Source: G965220205 sp965220205
GTDB taxonomy: Bacteria > Chloroflexota > Dehalococcoidia > Lucifugimonadales > Australimonadaceae
Reading direction: 5' to 3'
Assembly: GCA_965220205.1 (NCBI GenBank)
Contig: OZ244812.1
Location: 2,294,001-2,358,000, forward strand
DNA: 64,000 nt
The notes under the pieces are model-generated. The model was not told the DNA's origin. It made no database searches and saw only the letters and a list, made by a program, of their open reading frames with translations. Of this stretch, positions 31,580-40,444 are shown in pieces; positions within the stretch are counted from its first letter, which is position 1; the number at the start of each line of letters is the position of its first letter. A program made the position numbers and the translations under genes.

Positions 31580-32157
31580 TAGTCCCGATCGTAGAGGGGC
31601 ACGGAGAGATGAAGTCGATGGGCGTCATCATCCGTCGAGCGATGTCGGACTCTGGGTTGTACATGCAGGTCGGGGCTTCCATCAGGGTGAAGCGCTATCA
31701 AGTTTTAAAGCCGGGGGAGCTAGAGAAGGCGATTGACCTCGCATTCGCTAAGCGGACGGGTGTGAGGGCGTTGCTCTTGATCTTGGACGCCGACGACGAT
31801 TGTCCCAAGAACTGCGCCGCCCTGCTTCGGGAGCGGGGTTCAGCCCACGTTGGGGATCGCGGCTACTTCGGCGTTGTCCTCGCGAACCGAGAGCTCGAGG
31901 CCTGGTTCTTGGCGGATGTCGAGGGGCTTAGCGAGGGTATCGACGGCGCTCCTTTCGTGGAGGTGCCTGATGAGGTCGAGGGAGTGCGGGACGCGAAAGG
32001 CCTGTTGAGCCGCGCGCTAGGGTGTAGGTACACGAGCACTTTGGATCAGCCGAGATTCGCTGCTAGGTTCAATTTGCAGCGGGCCTCGGACCGTTGCCGG
32101 TCGTTCAGGAAGTTCCAGACGGAACTGCACAACGCCCGCCAAGATAGGGAAGGCTAG
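31576..32157 (+). CDS. DUF4276 (TOPRIM-like) protein, partner of the preceding ATPase
   Basis: A 193-aa DUF4276 protein. The N-terminal IVEGHGE (E7, E11) and LLLILDADDD (D71, D73) give the acidic pattern of a TOPRIM fold, and the family-typical VLANRELEAWFLAD follows near 101-114. DUF4276 genes usually neighbour an AAA_21 ATPase, as here. By analogy with OLD, GajA and AriB, the product may be a nuclease or RNA-targeting effector triggered by the ATPase. GTG start overlapping the ATPase stop. atpD begins 20 bp after its end. Confidence 0.82.
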   Translation: MIVPIVEGHGEMKSMGVIIRRAMSDSGLYMQVGASIRVKRYQVLKPGELEKAIDLAFAKRTGVRALLLILDADDDCPKNCAALLRERGSAHVGDRGYFGVVLANRELEAWFLADVEGLSEGIDGAPFVEVPDEVEGVRDAKGLLSRALGCRYTSTLDQPRFAARFNLQRASDRCRSFRKFQTELHNARQDREG

Positions 32158-32177
32158 GACTGAATAGGAGAGGCGCA

Positions 32178-33584
<1,407 letters not shown>

Positions 33585-33604
33585 CGTTGACGTAGGAGCG
33601 CGTC

Positions 33605-34039
33605 ATGCCAATGAGACTCGAAATCATCACCGGGGAGCGCGTCCTGTTTCAGGGCGACGTGGAGTCGGTCGTCGCGCCGGGGAGCGAGGGCGAGTTGGGC
33701 GTCCTGCCCCACCACGCGGCCGTCATGACGATGCTCCAGCCGGGCGAACTCTTCTACACGATAGACGGCGCCGAAACGGGCTTCGCTCTCACGGGCGGGT
33801 TCATGGAGATCCGGAGCGACCACGTTGTCGTACTGGCCGACGCCGCCGAGCGCGTGGACGAGATCGATGAAGCACGGGCTGAGGAGGCGGTCCGCCGCGC
33901 CCGCGAACGCATAGCGGCCAGGGTGACCGACGTCGACTTGGAGCGGGCCCTTCAGTCGTTGCGGCGCGCGCAAATCCGCGTGCAGACCGTCCAGCGACGG
34001 CGCGGCCGAGGCTCCGGAGCGCCGAGCCTGAGGCGATAG
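33605..34039 (+). CDS. atpC: ATP synthase F1 subunit epsilon
   Basis: The 144-aa epsilon subunit has the beta-sandwich N-terminal domain (MRLEIITGERVLFQGDVESVVAPGSEGELGVLPHHA) and a C-terminal helical hairpin rich in Glu/Arg (90-137) that can inhibit hydrolysis. It closes the operon. Confidence 0.93.
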   Translation: MPMRLEIITGERVLFQGDVESVVAPGSEGELGVLPHHAAVMTMLQPGELFYTIDGAETGFALTGGFMEIRSDHVVVLADAAERVDEIDEARAEEAVRRARERIAARVTDVDLERALQSLRRAQIRVQTVQRRRGRGSGAPSLRR

Positions 34040-34045
34040 GCGGCG

Positions 34046-34156
34046 CTACTGCCTGTTCCGGCGGTTCTCCCGGAGTTGCAGCACGATCGCGGCTACCAAC
34101 AGCGCACCGCCGAGAACGCCCCAAGTGATGATCGAGAACCAGAACCCAGGGTGCAT
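34046..34156 (-). CDS. 36-aa single-pass membrane protein
   Basis: A small ORF, MHPGFWFSIITWGVLGGALL followed by VAAIVLQLRENRRNRQ. One hydrophobic helix (about 5-27) ends in a strongly basic tail, so the tail should face the cytoplasm. GGAGGG sits 4 nt before the ATG, and a promoter with consensus -35 and 17-bp spacing lies at 34231-34259. It converges on atpC. No family is recognised; the promoter, ribosome site and membrane pattern together support a real gene. Confidence 0.6.
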   Translation of the reverse strand: MHPGFWFSIITWGVLGGALLVAAIVLQLRENRRNRQ

Positions 34157-34230
34157 GTATCCCTCCGCGATGGCGCTCCGCCCGTCTTGGCGCACGGAGC
34201 GCTCGTGCGATGCTCATTGTTGTGAGACCG

Positions 34231-34259
34231 AGGGTAGGGTCGCGCAACGCTCGTGTCAA
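34231..34259 (-). promoter_or_regulatory. Promoter of the 36-aa membrane protein
   Basis: On the minus strand TTGACA (34254-34259), 17 bp, TACCCT (34231-34236). The -35 overlaps the stop codon of the DUF402 gene. The leader is about 65-70 nt. Confidence 0.55.
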
Positions 34260-34942
34260 TCGGCATATAGAGCACTGGGCTCCTCAGGGCTTACCCTCGC
34301 CCAAGCGTCCCAGTCCGCAGGAACGTAGGGGACAGGCCAACGGGGATTGGCCCTCCAGCGTTCCCAACCATCGCAGAACGGGGAAGCATTGCTCTCGATC
34401 TTGCGTACCATCCGCTCGCCTTCTGCCCGGACCGATAACGCCTGCTCGTCCGTGAAGAACCCTCTTCGGTGAAGCTCGGAGAACTCGTCGTCGTCCTTCC
34501 AAGACCACGACATGTCGGGTTGGACCAAGACGTCGAGCACATGGTCTTGGACCAGAATCCCGCGAGCCGTCCGCTTGATTGGGGCCTGCAGGTTGACGTA
34601 CCAGAACCGGAGGTCCCAATCCACCGTCCAGAAGATCCATACCGAATGTCCCGAATCGGGTGAGGTCAGCGTCAACACATGAGAGTTGCCGGACAGCCTC
34701 TCCTCGAACGCCTGCACGCCGCCCATCATGATTGTCGCTCGCTCCTCGACAGGTAGCGCGTAACGGTCCCTCGGCATCGCCGAGGCGGTCCGCCATGGCG
34801 CTCTTGGGTGCGTGTACAAGGCCAAGAGTTCTTGCCGGTCCTCGACGACGGTCACAGGGCGGGAGCTCAGGAACTGCCCCCACCACATGTCCTGCTGGAG
34901 AATCTGCTCACCCGGCATCCACCGCTTGCGGCCGCTTGGCAT
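34256..34942 (-). CDS. DUF402 family protein
   Basis: A 228-aa cytosolic protein with the DUF402 core: SRPVTVVEDRQELLALYTHP near the N-terminus, then RFWYVNLQAPIKRTARGILVQDHVLDVLVQPD and WKDDDEF, the latter carrying the acidic metal-binding residues of FomD-like proteins. Members hydrolyse nucleoside phosphates or CMP adducts in a few cases; the substrate here is unknown. The start is either the ATG used or a GTG six bases earlier. It follows rex by 17 bp and may share its transcript. Its GC content is a little lower than neighbouring genes. Confidence 0.8.
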   Translation of the reverse strand: MPSGRKRWMPGEQILQQDMWWGQFLSSRPVTVVEDRQELLALYTHPRAPWRTASAMPRDRYALPVEERATIMMGGVQAFEERLSGNSHVLTLTSPDSGHSVWIFWTVDWDLRFWYVNLQAPIKRTARGILVQDHVLDVLVQPDMSWSWKDDDEFSELHRRGFFTDEQALSVRAEGERMVRKIESNASPFCDGWERWRANPRWPVPYVPADWDAWARVSPEEPSALYAD

Positions 34943-34959
34943 GGGCACGAGCCAACCTT

Positions 34960-35592
34960 CTAGTCCGGCGAGCTGAGGTAGTACGTCATCGACTGGAGCG
35001 CGACCACCGGGTCGACGTTCCGGATGCGTACGTCCAGCGGCGTGATGGCCGACTTGGGCGCATAGTTGAGTATGGCCTTGATGCCCGCGTCGACGAGCTG
35101 GTCGATAACCTCCTGCGCCACCCACGCGGGAACGGCCACAATGGCGATCTGCACCCCTTTGTGCTCCGCGACTTCCTTGAAGTCCGAGAAATCGTTGATG
35201 ATCAGGCCGCCCGCCATCTCGCCGACCAGCCGTTGGTCCGAGTCGAATGCGCAGACGACGCGGAAGCCCTCGGGCGCGAAGCCGGGATAGCTGATGATGG
35301 AACGTCCGAGCCGTCCAACCCCCACGATTGCGACGCGCCAGTCCTGGTCGAGGCCGAGGATGTGGCGCAGTCGTTCCAGGAGGTGCGAGATGCTGTACCC
35401 GCGTCCCTGCTTGCCGAACCGGCCGAAGTAGCTGAGGTCCTTCCGAATCTGCGCCGGCGTCACCTGCAACAGCTCGCCCAACTGCTGGGAGCTGATTACG
35501 TCGATGCCGTTCGATTCCAAGTGCGCGAGGGCCCGCAGGTATTGGGGAAGGCGCTCGATGACGACCTCGGGCACGTCGGGTGGTCCGGCCAT
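34960..35592 (-). CDS. rex: Redox-sensing transcriptional repressor Rex
   Basis: Rex represses respiratory and fermentation genes until NADH rises. The 210-aa protein has an N-terminal winged helix (about 10-80, SSQQLGELLQVTPAQIRKDLSYFG) and a Rossmann domain starting AIVGVGRLGRSI at 88-99, which binds NAD(H). The C-terminal swapped helix ends MTYYLSSPD. GGAGCC precedes the ATG. Rex-type half-sites flank its promoter (35653-35692), suggesting autoregulation. Confidence 0.94.
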   Translation of the reverse strand: MAGPPDVPEVVIERLPQYLRALAHLESNGIDVISSQQLGELLQVTPAQIRKDLSYFGRFGKQGRGYSISHLLERLRHILGLDQDWRVAIVGVGRLGRSIISYPGFAPEGFRVVCAFDSDQRLVGEMAGGLIINDFSDFKEVAEHKGVQIAIVAVPAWVAQEVIDQLVDAGIKAILNYAPKSAITPLDVRIRNVDPVVALQSMTYYLSSPD

Positions 35593-35652
35593 GCTGGCTC
35601 CTGGTGAGCGGAGGTTTCGGGAACGTTGAGCTTCACTAGTGACGGTAATCGT

Positions 35653-35692
35653 TTGTGAAGCGTTTGTGATGCGCTAGTATTCTCGTTCACAA
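35653..35692. promoter_or_regulatory. Rex-type half-sites at the rex promoter
   Basis: TTGTGAA (35653-35659) and TTGTGAT (35663-35669) stand 10 bp apart in direct orientation, with the inverse TTCACAA at 35686-35692 inside the promoter spacer. These are Rex half-site sequences, but not arranged as the contiguous 18-bp palindrome usual for Rex. Confidence 0.5.
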
Positions 35693-35704
35693 ACGGGCCG
35701 TCAA
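35676..35704 (-). promoter_or_regulatory. Promoter of rex
   Basis: Minus-strand TTGACG (35699-35704), exactly 17 bp, AATACT (35676-35681). A TTGTGAA half-site lies in the spacer. Confidence 0.6.
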
Positions 35705-35766
35705 TAGAGTTTGCGGACGCGATGTGCGCGAGACAGCGTCCACGCCGGAAGCGCAGCGACCCGTGC

Positions 35767-35772
35767 TATAGT
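35767..35772 (+). promoter_or_regulatory. Extended -10 of the DUF503 gene
   Basis: TGCTATAGT lies 26 nt before the TTG start. GCGAGGAG gives a ribosome site in the short leader. Confidence 0.5.
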
Positions 35773-35798
35773 GACGAAACCCCGCCTGCGAGGAGCCA

Positions 35799-36092
35799 TT
35801 GCACATCGGAGCCTGCCGGCTGACGTACCGCCTTCCCGGCAACGAGTCGCTCAAGGGCAAGCGGCAACTCTCCCGCTCGCTTATCGCGCGCCTCCGTCAA
35901 CGGTTCAACCTTGCCGTCGCCGAGGTGGACGGCCTCGACCGCCACCGGACGCTGGTCATCGGCATGGCCTGTGTGAGCAACGAAGCCGCCCACGCGAGCG
36001 AGATGCTCGACGCCGCCATCAGGTTCGCGGGTTCCTCGCACCTCGACCTCGAACTGATCGACGTCGAGCGCGATCTCATCTACGGGGCGTAG
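35799..36092 (+). CDS. YlxP-like DUF503 protein
   Basis: A 97-aa ferredoxin-like-fold protein: MHIGACRLTYRLPGNESLKGKRQLSRSLIARLRQRFNL is the DUF503 signature. Homologues (YlxP) lie in the nusA-infB operon of Bacilli and are linked to ribosome maturation; here the context is different, with a helicase gene directly after it (1 bp gap). TTG start after GAGGAG. Confidence 0.85.
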   Translation: MHIGACRLTYRLPGNESLKGKRQLSRSLIARLRQRFNLAVAEVDGLDRHRTLVIGMACVSNEAAHASEMLDAAIRFAGSSHLDLELIDVERDLIYGA

Positions 36093-36093
36093 G

Positions 36094-38385
36094 GTGGACT
36101 TCGACCAGTTCGTCGAGAGTCTCTCGCGGTCGCCTGAGCACAGCGGTCGAGTCGCGCACGTCGAGCGGCTGGCCTACCGGGAACCCTCCTACGGCCGCCT
36201 GTTGCACGAGCTGACTCCGGCGCTGGACCGCGCGCTCGAGTCCCACGGCCTGCTGCCGTTGTTCACCCACCAGGCGGAGGCTATCGACGCCGTGCTCGAC
36301 GGCGGCGACGTCGTCGTCGCAACGCCCGCCGCGAGCGGCAAGAGCCTCTGCTACAACGTTCCGGTCGCTCAGGCGCTGCTCACGGACCGGTCCACACGGG
36401 CGCTCTATCTCTTCCCCACGAAGGCGCTCGCACAGGACCAACTGGGCGGTCTGCGCCGTCTACTGCCCGACCAGCTGGCGTCGCGCGTCGGCATCTTCGA
36501 TGGCGACACGCTGCGGAGCGAGAGGTCGTCGATGCGCCGGTCGGCCCAAGTCGTGCTCACGAACCCGGACATGCTCCACTATGGCATCCTGCCGAACCAT
36601 CGGAGCTGGAGCCGCCTGCTGCCGTCGCTGCGTTACGTCGTGGTCGACGAGGCGCACGTGTACCGCGGCGTGTTCGGCTCCCACGTGGCGAACGTGCTCC
36701 GGCGGCTGCGCCGGCTCTGCGCCCATTACGGCAGCGACCCGGTGTTCGTTCTGTGCAGCGCCACGCTCGCCAACGCCGGAGAGCTGGCAGAGCGCCTCAC
36801 CGGCCGGCCCGTGGGGGTCATCGACAGCGACGGCGCGCCCCACGGCGCGAAGCACTTCGTCTTCTGGGACCCGCCCATCGTTGACGAGGAACGCGGTACC
36901 CGCGCAAGCGCGGGCAGCGAGTCCTCGCGGCTGCTGGAGATGCTGTTGAAGCGAGAGGTGAGGACGCTGGCCTTCGTGCGCTCACGGCGGCAGGCCGAGC
37001 TCGTGTACGTCAGCGTGCGCAACCGGCTGCGCGAGGCGGCGTCGTCCCTTGCGGAGCGCGTCAAGCCCTACCGGGCCAGCTATCTGGCGGAGGACCGCCG
37101 GGAGGTCGAGCGCAGCCTGCGCAGCGGCGAGCTCATGGGCGTTGTGGCGACCAACGCGCTCGAGCTGGGCATCGACATTGGAGAACTGGACGCGACGATC
37201 CTCACGGGCTACCCCGGCAGCGTCGCGAGCACATGGCAGCAGGCGGGACGCAGCGGACGGAGCGGCGACGGCTCGTTGAGCGTCCTCGTCGCACAGGACG
37301 GCCCGCTCGACCAATACCTGATGCGCCGCCCCGATTTCTTCTTCGGCCGGCCCCACGAGCACGCTCGCATCAAGCCGGACAACCCGCACGTGCTGGAGCC
37401 CCACCTGCCATGCGCCGCGTACGAGCTTCCGCTCACTGCCGCCGACGCCGAACTGTTCGGACCGACGCTGACCGCTCGGCTAGACGGCCTCGCCAGCGAG
37501 GGGTCGCTCGTCGAGCGGGAGGGGCGGTGGTTCGCGGCTCCTTCCCTCGGCTACCCGGCGCAGCTGGTCAACATCCGTTCGATCTCGCGGTCGGAGTACC
37601 ACGTGGTCGAGTCGGCGTCCGGCCGCGTCCTCGAGCACGTCGACGAGGCCGGCGCGCTCAGTCAGTTGCACCCCGGCGCGGTCTACCTGCACCAGGGAGA
37701 GGCCTACTTGGTCGAGCGTCTGGATGTCGAGGCCGGAGTCGCCTACCTCCGCGCCGCAGACGTCCCGTACTACACCGAGTCCCGAGAGCTGACCGACATC
37801 CGCGTCGTCGAGACGCAAGCGAGCCGCCGTCTGTTCGGCGCCCGGTTGGACCGCGGCGAAGTGGAGGTCTCGCGCCAGGTCGTGGGGTACCGCAAGCGGG
37901 GCTTCTATGGGACTGACGCCAAGGAGGCCGACTTCGGGGACGTGCCGCTGGACCTGCCCACTCAGGTGTTCCGCACGACAGCGCTCTGGTTCGACCTCTC
38001 CCCCGCCAGCCTCCGGTGGGTGTCCGGCGAGCAAGCGGACCTCGCGGGGGGCCTGCACGCGCTCGAGCACGCGGCGATCGGCGTCCTGCCACTCTTTGCT
38101 CTCTGCGACCGCAACGACATCGGCGGCGTGTCCACGCCCATGCACCCCGACACGGGCGAGCCGCAGGTGTTCATCTACGACGGCCACTCCGGCGGCGTCG
38201 GCATCGCCGAGCACGGGTTCGATGTCATCGAGGAGTTGTTGTCTGCGACGCTCGACGCGGTGTCGCAATGCCCATGCGCCGACGGTTGCCCGTCCTGCAT
38301 ACAGTCGCCCAAGTGCGGCAACAACAACCGGCCGTTGGACAAGCACGTCGCGGCGAGGCTCCTGCGCGATCTGACGGGCCGGTGA
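36094..38385 (+). CDS. MrfA/YprA-like DEAD/DEAH helicase with DUF1998 domain
   Basis: A 763-aa superfamily 2 helicase. Walker A is ATPAASGKS (about 75-83), motif II VVDEAHVY, with FVRSRRQAE and QQAGRSGRSGDG in the second RecA domain. The C-terminal DUF1998/MZB region ends in a Cys cluster, C726, C728, C732 and C735 (plus C741), matching the zinc site of Bacillus MrfA, which repairs mitomycin adducts. The substrate in this organism is inferred. GTG start 1 bp after the DUF503 stop, so they are coupled. Confidence 0.9.
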   Translation: MDFDQFVESLSRSPEHSGRVAHVERLAYREPSYGRLLHELTPALDRALESHGLLPLFTHQAEAIDAVLDGGDVVVATPAASGKSLCYNVPVAQALLTDRSTRALYLFPTKALAQDQLGGLRRLLPDQLASRVGIFDGDTLRSERSSMRRSAQVVLTNPDMLHYGILPNHRSWSRLLPSLRYVVVDEAHVYRGVFGSHVANVLRRLRRLCAHYGSDPVFVLCSATLANAGELAERLTGRPVGVIDSDGAPHGAKHFVFWDPPIVDEERGTRASAGSESSRLLEMLLKREVRTLAFVRSRRQAELVYVSVRNRLREAASSLAERVKPYRASYLAEDRREVERSLRSGELMGVVATNALELGIDIGELDATILTGYPGSVASTWQQAGRSGRSGDGSLSVLVAQDGPLDQYLMRRPDFFFGRPHEHARIKPDNPHVLEPHLPCAAYELPLTAADAELFGPTLTARLDGLASEGSLVEREGRWFAAPSLGYPAQLVNIRSISRSEYHVVESASGRVLEHVDEAGALSQLHPGAVYLHQGEAYLVERLDVEAGVAYLRAADVPYYTESRELTDIRVVETQASRRLFGARLDRGEVEVSRQVVGYRKRGFYGTDAKEADFGDVPLDLPTQVFRTTALWFDLSPASLRWVSGEQADLAGGLHALEHAAIGVLPLFALCDRNDIGGVSTPMHPDTGEPQVFIYDGHSGGVGIAEHGFDVIEELLSATLDAVSQCPCADGCPSCIQSPKCGNNNRPLDKHVAARLLRDLTGR

Positions 38386-38533
38386 GAAGCCCCGGGTAAG
38401 ACTGCGGATCGAGAGCGAAGCCTGGCTCTCAAGGGCGGACCGACGCACTCTGCCGTCATTCCGGTCTGCACGCCGCCCCTCTCTAACTCTCCCCCGCAGA
38501 CGAGGGAGAGGATTTCGAGCCGGACGGCGTTCC

Positions 38534-38935
38534 TCATCGTTGGGCTTTCAGCATGAGGAGCGCGTTGTCGATGGTCTCGAGCTGGCGGCGGAGCTCTTTA
38601 TCCTGCCGCGCGGCGATGGAGGTCGAGAGGACGGTCTTGGCGGCGCGGTGTCTGACATTGGGGTCGGGATGGTCGAGGAGCTGGACGAGACGGATGACGC
38701 CTTTGAGGGTGAACCCTTCGAGCTCGGAGAACGCGAGGCCGCAGATGTTGCGGCGGACGCGTTCGAGCTCGGCGCGGAAGGCGGGTTCTTGCATCCATCG
38801 CATGAGGGTGCTCTTGGCGATCTGCGCAGCCCGGGCGCCTTCGGAAAGGTTGGGCTCAGAGGCGATATAGGGAAGAGCGGCGGCCTGGCGGAGTGAGAGG
38901 GCGCACTCTTTTCTATCGGTCTCATTTGGTCTCAT
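38534..38935 (-). CDS. Small helix-turn-helix protein (phBC6A51-like), possible mobile gene
   Basis: A 133-aa protein whose residues 15-55 (LRQAAALPYIASEPNLSEGA...STLMRWMQEPAF) resemble helix-turn-helix domains of the phBC6A51/terminase-small-subunit type. The rest is helical (LVQLLDHPDPNVRHRAAKTVL, then a coiled end). The start codon sits in a decamer pair, ATG at 38935 and 38925, directly behind AGAGGAGGA. The same start region survives as a relic at 15176-15210, so the gene belongs to a dispersed family. Function unknown; DNA binding is inferred. Confidence 0.7.
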   Translation of the reverse strand: MRPNETDRKECALSLRQAAALPYIASEPNLSEGARAAQIAKSTLMRWMQEPAFRAELERVRRNICGLAFSELEGFTLKGVIRLVQLLDHPDPNVRHRAAKTVLSTSIAARQDKELRRQLETIDNALLMLKAQR

Positions 38936-38945
38936 TCCTCCTCTA
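38918..38945 (-). repeat. Start-codon array at the HTH gene
   Basis: Two decamers, ATGAGACCAA and ATGAGACCGA, with the ribosome site AGGAGGA abutting the first ATG. This is the only array of the five with a credible gene behind it. Confidence 0.65.
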
Positions 38946-39005
38946 GGGACGGGCCGAACGGGGGCTTCGGCGGATGTGGTTTTGCCCGGTTCCCCCCACC
39001 TCAAT

Positions 39006-39024
39006 CCTCCCCCAAAGGGGGAGG
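39006..39024. repeat. CCTCCCCC/GGGGGAGG palindrome, copy 3
   Basis: An 8-bp stem with AAA loop. The 300-bp spacer 38936-39236 otherwise holds the start region of the HTH gene and the promoter of the deacetylase gene. Confidence 0.65.
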
Positions 39025-39181
39025 AGGCCAGACCGGAGGGGCCAGAACCGGAGGGCTCTGGTCGGTGCTGGGTTCGTTGGAATCAGGATAGGAGATGGGA
39101 TGGCGTGTGCACAGCGGGCTCCTGTCATAAATGCGACATTGAGGCGTGGCTCCGTAGTGCCTGTCGTTGCAGGCTCGTTGC

Positions 39182-39187
39182 TAGAAT
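39182..39187 (+). promoter_or_regulatory. Extended -10 upstream of the deacetylase gene
   Basis: TGCTAGAAT ends 6 nt before a GTG (39194) that opens a 16-codon frame, the same geometry as the leaderless genes elsewhere in the window. Confidence 0.5.
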
Positions 39188-39193
39188 GGGCGC

Positions 39194-39244
39194 GTGATTG
39201 ACGCCGTGATCGAACTGGGGATGTGTGAGGCGGCTCATGGCTGA
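39194..39244 (+). CDS. Possible 16-aa leader peptide, leaderless
   Basis: GTG at the leaderless distance from the -10 opens MIDAVIELGMCEAAHG and stops at TGA inside the second and third codons of the deacetylase (ATGGCTGA). If translated, ribosomes finishing here could reinitiate on the ATG at 39237. This is inferred from spacing alone; the peptide has no recognisable feature. Confidence 0.3.
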   Translation: MIDAVIELGMCEAAHG

Positions 39245-40367
39245 GCAGGCGCGGGCGGCCTACGTCTACGACGAACAGATGTCCCGCCACGTACTGGCGG
39301 AGACGCACCCCATGAAGCCCGTCCGCCTCCAGCACACCTACGAGCTGCTCCGTGCTTACGGCGCGTTCGAGGACGAGAGCGCCATACTGGTCGCGCCGCG
39401 TCCGGCTACGATGGACGAGCTGACAACATTCCACACGCAGAGCTACATCGACGTGGTTCGGCGGCTCAGCGCAGGCGAGGAGATCGGCGGCACCGAGCGG
39501 TTCGGGTTCTCGGCGGGAGGCGACAACCCTGTCTACGCCGGGATGTACGAAGCGGCGCTGCTGTCGACAGGGGCGTCGGTGCAGGCGGCCTGCCTGGTGG
39601 CCGACGGCACGGCGCGGGCGGCTTTTGCGCCAGCGGGCGGGCTCCACCACGCAGCGTCCGGGAACGCGTCGGGCTTTTGCATCTTCAACGACCCGGTCGT
39701 CGCCATCAACGCCTTGCGGGAGCGCGGCCTGCGGGTGGTCTACGTCGATATCGACGCGCACCACGGCGACGGCGTCCAGACGGCGTTCTATCGCGACAGG
39801 GACGTGATGACGATCTCCATGCACGAGGGCGGCCGCTGGCTGTTCCCCGGCACGGGAGAGGTCTCGGAGCTTGGCGAGGGCGATGGCCAGGGCTATTCGG
39901 TCAACGTGCCGCTGTATCCCTACACGTACGATGAGCTGTTCCTGGAGGTGTTCGACGCGGTGGTCCCGCCGTTGGTGCGGGCCTTCAGCCCGGACGTGAT
40001 CGCGACGCAGCTCGGGGTCGACGCCTACGTCTACGATCCGCTGACGCACTTCGCGCTGACCACGAATGGGTACGTGGCTGCGGTCGAGCGGCTGGGCAGC
40101 ATGGGCTACCCGTGGCTGGCGTTCGGCGGCGGGGGCTACGACCTCGACGCTGTCCCTCGGTGCTGGGCCATGGCGTACGGCGTGATGCTCGGCCGCGAGT
40201 GGCCCGACGAGCTGCCCGAGAGCGCCAGCGCCTTCCTCGAAAGCCCCCTCCTGCGCGACGGCATAGTGACTCTGGACGACGACGTTCGGCAAAGGACGCA
40301 GGCCTACGCCCGCCAGCAGGTGGACGCGGTGCGCCGGCTCATCTTTCCGTTCCACGGGCTCGCTTAG
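39237..40367 (+). CDS. AcuC-type histone deacetylase-family protein
   Basis: A 376-aa arginase-fold zinc hydrolase that removes acetyl groups from lysine or small amines. Landmarks are LHHAASGNASGFCIFND (catalytic His pair), VVYVDIDAHHGDGVQTAFY and QLGVDAYVYDPLTH (zinc ligands). Closest in layout to AcuC, which deacetylates acetyl-CoA synthetase; a polyamine deacetylase is also possible. ATG at 39237 preferred over an in-frame GTG 12 bases earlier. Confidence 0.87.
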   Translation: MAEQARAAYVYDEQMSRHVLAETHPMKPVRLQHTYELLRAYGAFEDESAILVAPRPATMDELTTFHTQSYIDVVRRLSAGEEIGGTERFGFSAGGDNPVYAGMYEAALLSTGASVQAACLVADGTARAAFAPAGGLHHAASGNASGFCIFNDPVVAINALRERGLRVVYVDIDAHHGDGVQTAFYRDRDVMTISMHEGGRWLFPGTGEVSELGEGDGQGYSVNVPLYPYTYDELFLEVFDAVVPPLVRAFSPDVIATQLGVDAYVYDPLTHFALTTNGYVAAVERLGSMGYPWLAFGGGGYDLDAVPRCWAMAYGVMLGREWPDELPESASAFLESPLLRDGIVTLDDDVRQRTQAYARQQVDAVRRLIFPFHGLA

Positions 40368-40444
40368 GCAGGCGGGCACGACGGCAGGCCGACCCCCACA
40401 CAGCGGGAGAGCGCATATGAGCCAACTGGGCCGCCGGATAGAGA

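Noticed and set aside
30419..32157. Identification of the atp-operon cassette as PARIS
   Set aside because: The second protein has DUF4276 motifs rather than those of AriB (DUF4435), and I cannot show the AriA-specific features. Only the general ATPase-plus-effector design is shared.
38548..38925. An alternative 125-aa protein from the second ATG of the HTH array
   Set aside because: The frame is Ser/Pro/Arg-rich without domain features, while the first frame encodes a coherent HTH protein.
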